A stretch of 64,000 nt of DNA. Origin: Chara braunii. Its lineage: Eukaryota > Streptophyta > Charophyceae > Charales > Characeae. Below, one piece after another: positions 63,612 through 64,000 of this stretch (position 1 is the first letter of the stretch; every line of letters begins with the position of its first letter). The translations under genes were made by a program, and so were the position numbers. The notes below the pieces were generated by a model. It was not told the origin of the DNA. It saw only the letters and a program-made list of their open reading frames with translations, and did not search any database. Where the stretch lies: NCBI GenBank assembly GCA_003427395.1, contig BFEA01000354.1:1184727-1248726 (forward strand). Direction: 5' to 3'.

Positions 63612-63828
63612 CTGCATAGTACGCCATCATTGCGATCGTTTGTGTACGTATGCATTGCGAGTCGATATGAGTTAGCCCTGCGTCCGCGCGGTTTATACTG
63701 AGTCTCGCGCATGACGCCTATCTGATTTCCGCGTCAGAAAGTTATGGGATGGCTACTAAGCTACTAAGGAACTAGGAGTGTTGTCGCGTTGTTTGTTTTG
63801 TGTTTTTCTGTATTTGTATATATACGTC
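63612..63828 (+). mobile_element. LTR distal-block fragment between adapters
   Basis: Close match to 61,030-61,235 with scattered substitutions and a duplicated 'ctactaag', so it is another genomic copy of the LTR family placed here by a chimeric read or scaffold. Confidence 0.85.
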
Positions 63829-63866
63829 CTGTCTCTTATACACATCTAGATGTGTATAAGAGACAG
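63829..63866. other. Nextera mate-pair junction adapter (complete, 38 bp)
   Basis: CTGTCTCTTATACACATCT followed by its reverse complement, the perfect palindromic circularisation junction of Nextera mate-pair libraries. Its presence in the assembly is contamination. Confidence 0.98.
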
Positions 63867-64000
63867 GTATTAGAGGAGGGATCAAGTGAGGGGAGTGGTA
63901 TTTTAGGGTTCTGGTGACGAGCGAATCTGGTGGTAAACCCGGATTTTAGGATCGGTGGGTGAGGTTAGTGTGGCAGGTATTAGAGGCTGACCCCGGGGGA
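63867..64000 (+). mobile_element. LTR fragment duplicated from the 56.8-57.0 kb region
   Basis: 134 bp that match 56,838-56,971 with one difference seen ('tttaggg' for 'tttgggg'). Either the same locus reached through a mate pair or a near-identical copy. Confidence 0.9.

Overview
This window is eukaryotic nuclear DNA made almost entirely of repeats; I found no intact protein-coding gene. The best guess at the host is a streptophyte, most likely a charophyte alga of the Chara type. That rests on three things: a degraded Ty3/gypsy-like gag whose wording (DDMWNKYQL, LTKVDLEK, SVGHFLMEYER) matches gag-like proteins I remember from Chara, a primer-binding site complementary to plant-type tRNA-Asp, and the overall load of nested LTR elements, ATT/GAA/GA/GT microsatellites and scaffold gaps. 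The gag match is from memory, not from a search.

Layout. 1-3,460: hairpin-rich tRNA-like sequence, then microsatellites and short direct repeats. 3,460-8,400: duplicated fragments, ATT, GA and ACAGA-type tracts and isolated hairpins. 8,450-10,890: a long series of hairpins with a core 50-bp tandem array (9,533-9,900). 11,400-27,245: nested LTR elements. The best defined has an LTR ending in CGACA at 17,780, a tRNA-Asp primer-binding site at 17,783-17,801, a long leader and a broken gag with a decayed zinc knuckle (19,711-20,761). A short LTR (23,050-24,858) then meets a minus-strand LTR tail to tail. 27,250-32,470: tRNA-like heads, tiled hairpins, a 40-bp inverted repeat, a gap, minisatellites and a 135-bp-period foldback array. 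33,320-41,100: LTR ends, AT-rich inverted repeats and a decayed minus-strand LTR. 41,719-42,120 holds one protein-like ORF that I do not recognise. 42,825-50,058 and 55,183-61,725 are two further very long LTR copies (about 6.5-7.2 kb, TGTCG...CGACA). Between them lie the 3' end of a LINE-like element, a gap and two minus-strand repeats. 61,745-63,540 is a minisatellite, then tiled hairpins, then a probable type III hammerhead ribozyme. 63,584-64,000 is an assembly chimera joined by Nextera mosaic-end adapters.

The recurring theme is local hairpins whose loop sequence is conserved while the two stem halves change together. It is seen in at least six unrelated-looking families: CATAAGTTTGGG loops (three LTR copies, about 20 hairpins), GTAC stems with a CCGTG loop (9.5 kb), GGTGACA loops at LTR ends, the palindrome at LTR starts, and the tiled hairpins at 27.8, 29.5 and 62.5-63.4 kb. 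This pattern is not explained by ordinary LTR biology and is the most interesting signal here. Two further signals of note are the hammerhead core and the adapter-joined scaffold end, which should be trimmed before any structural conclusion is drawn past 63,583.
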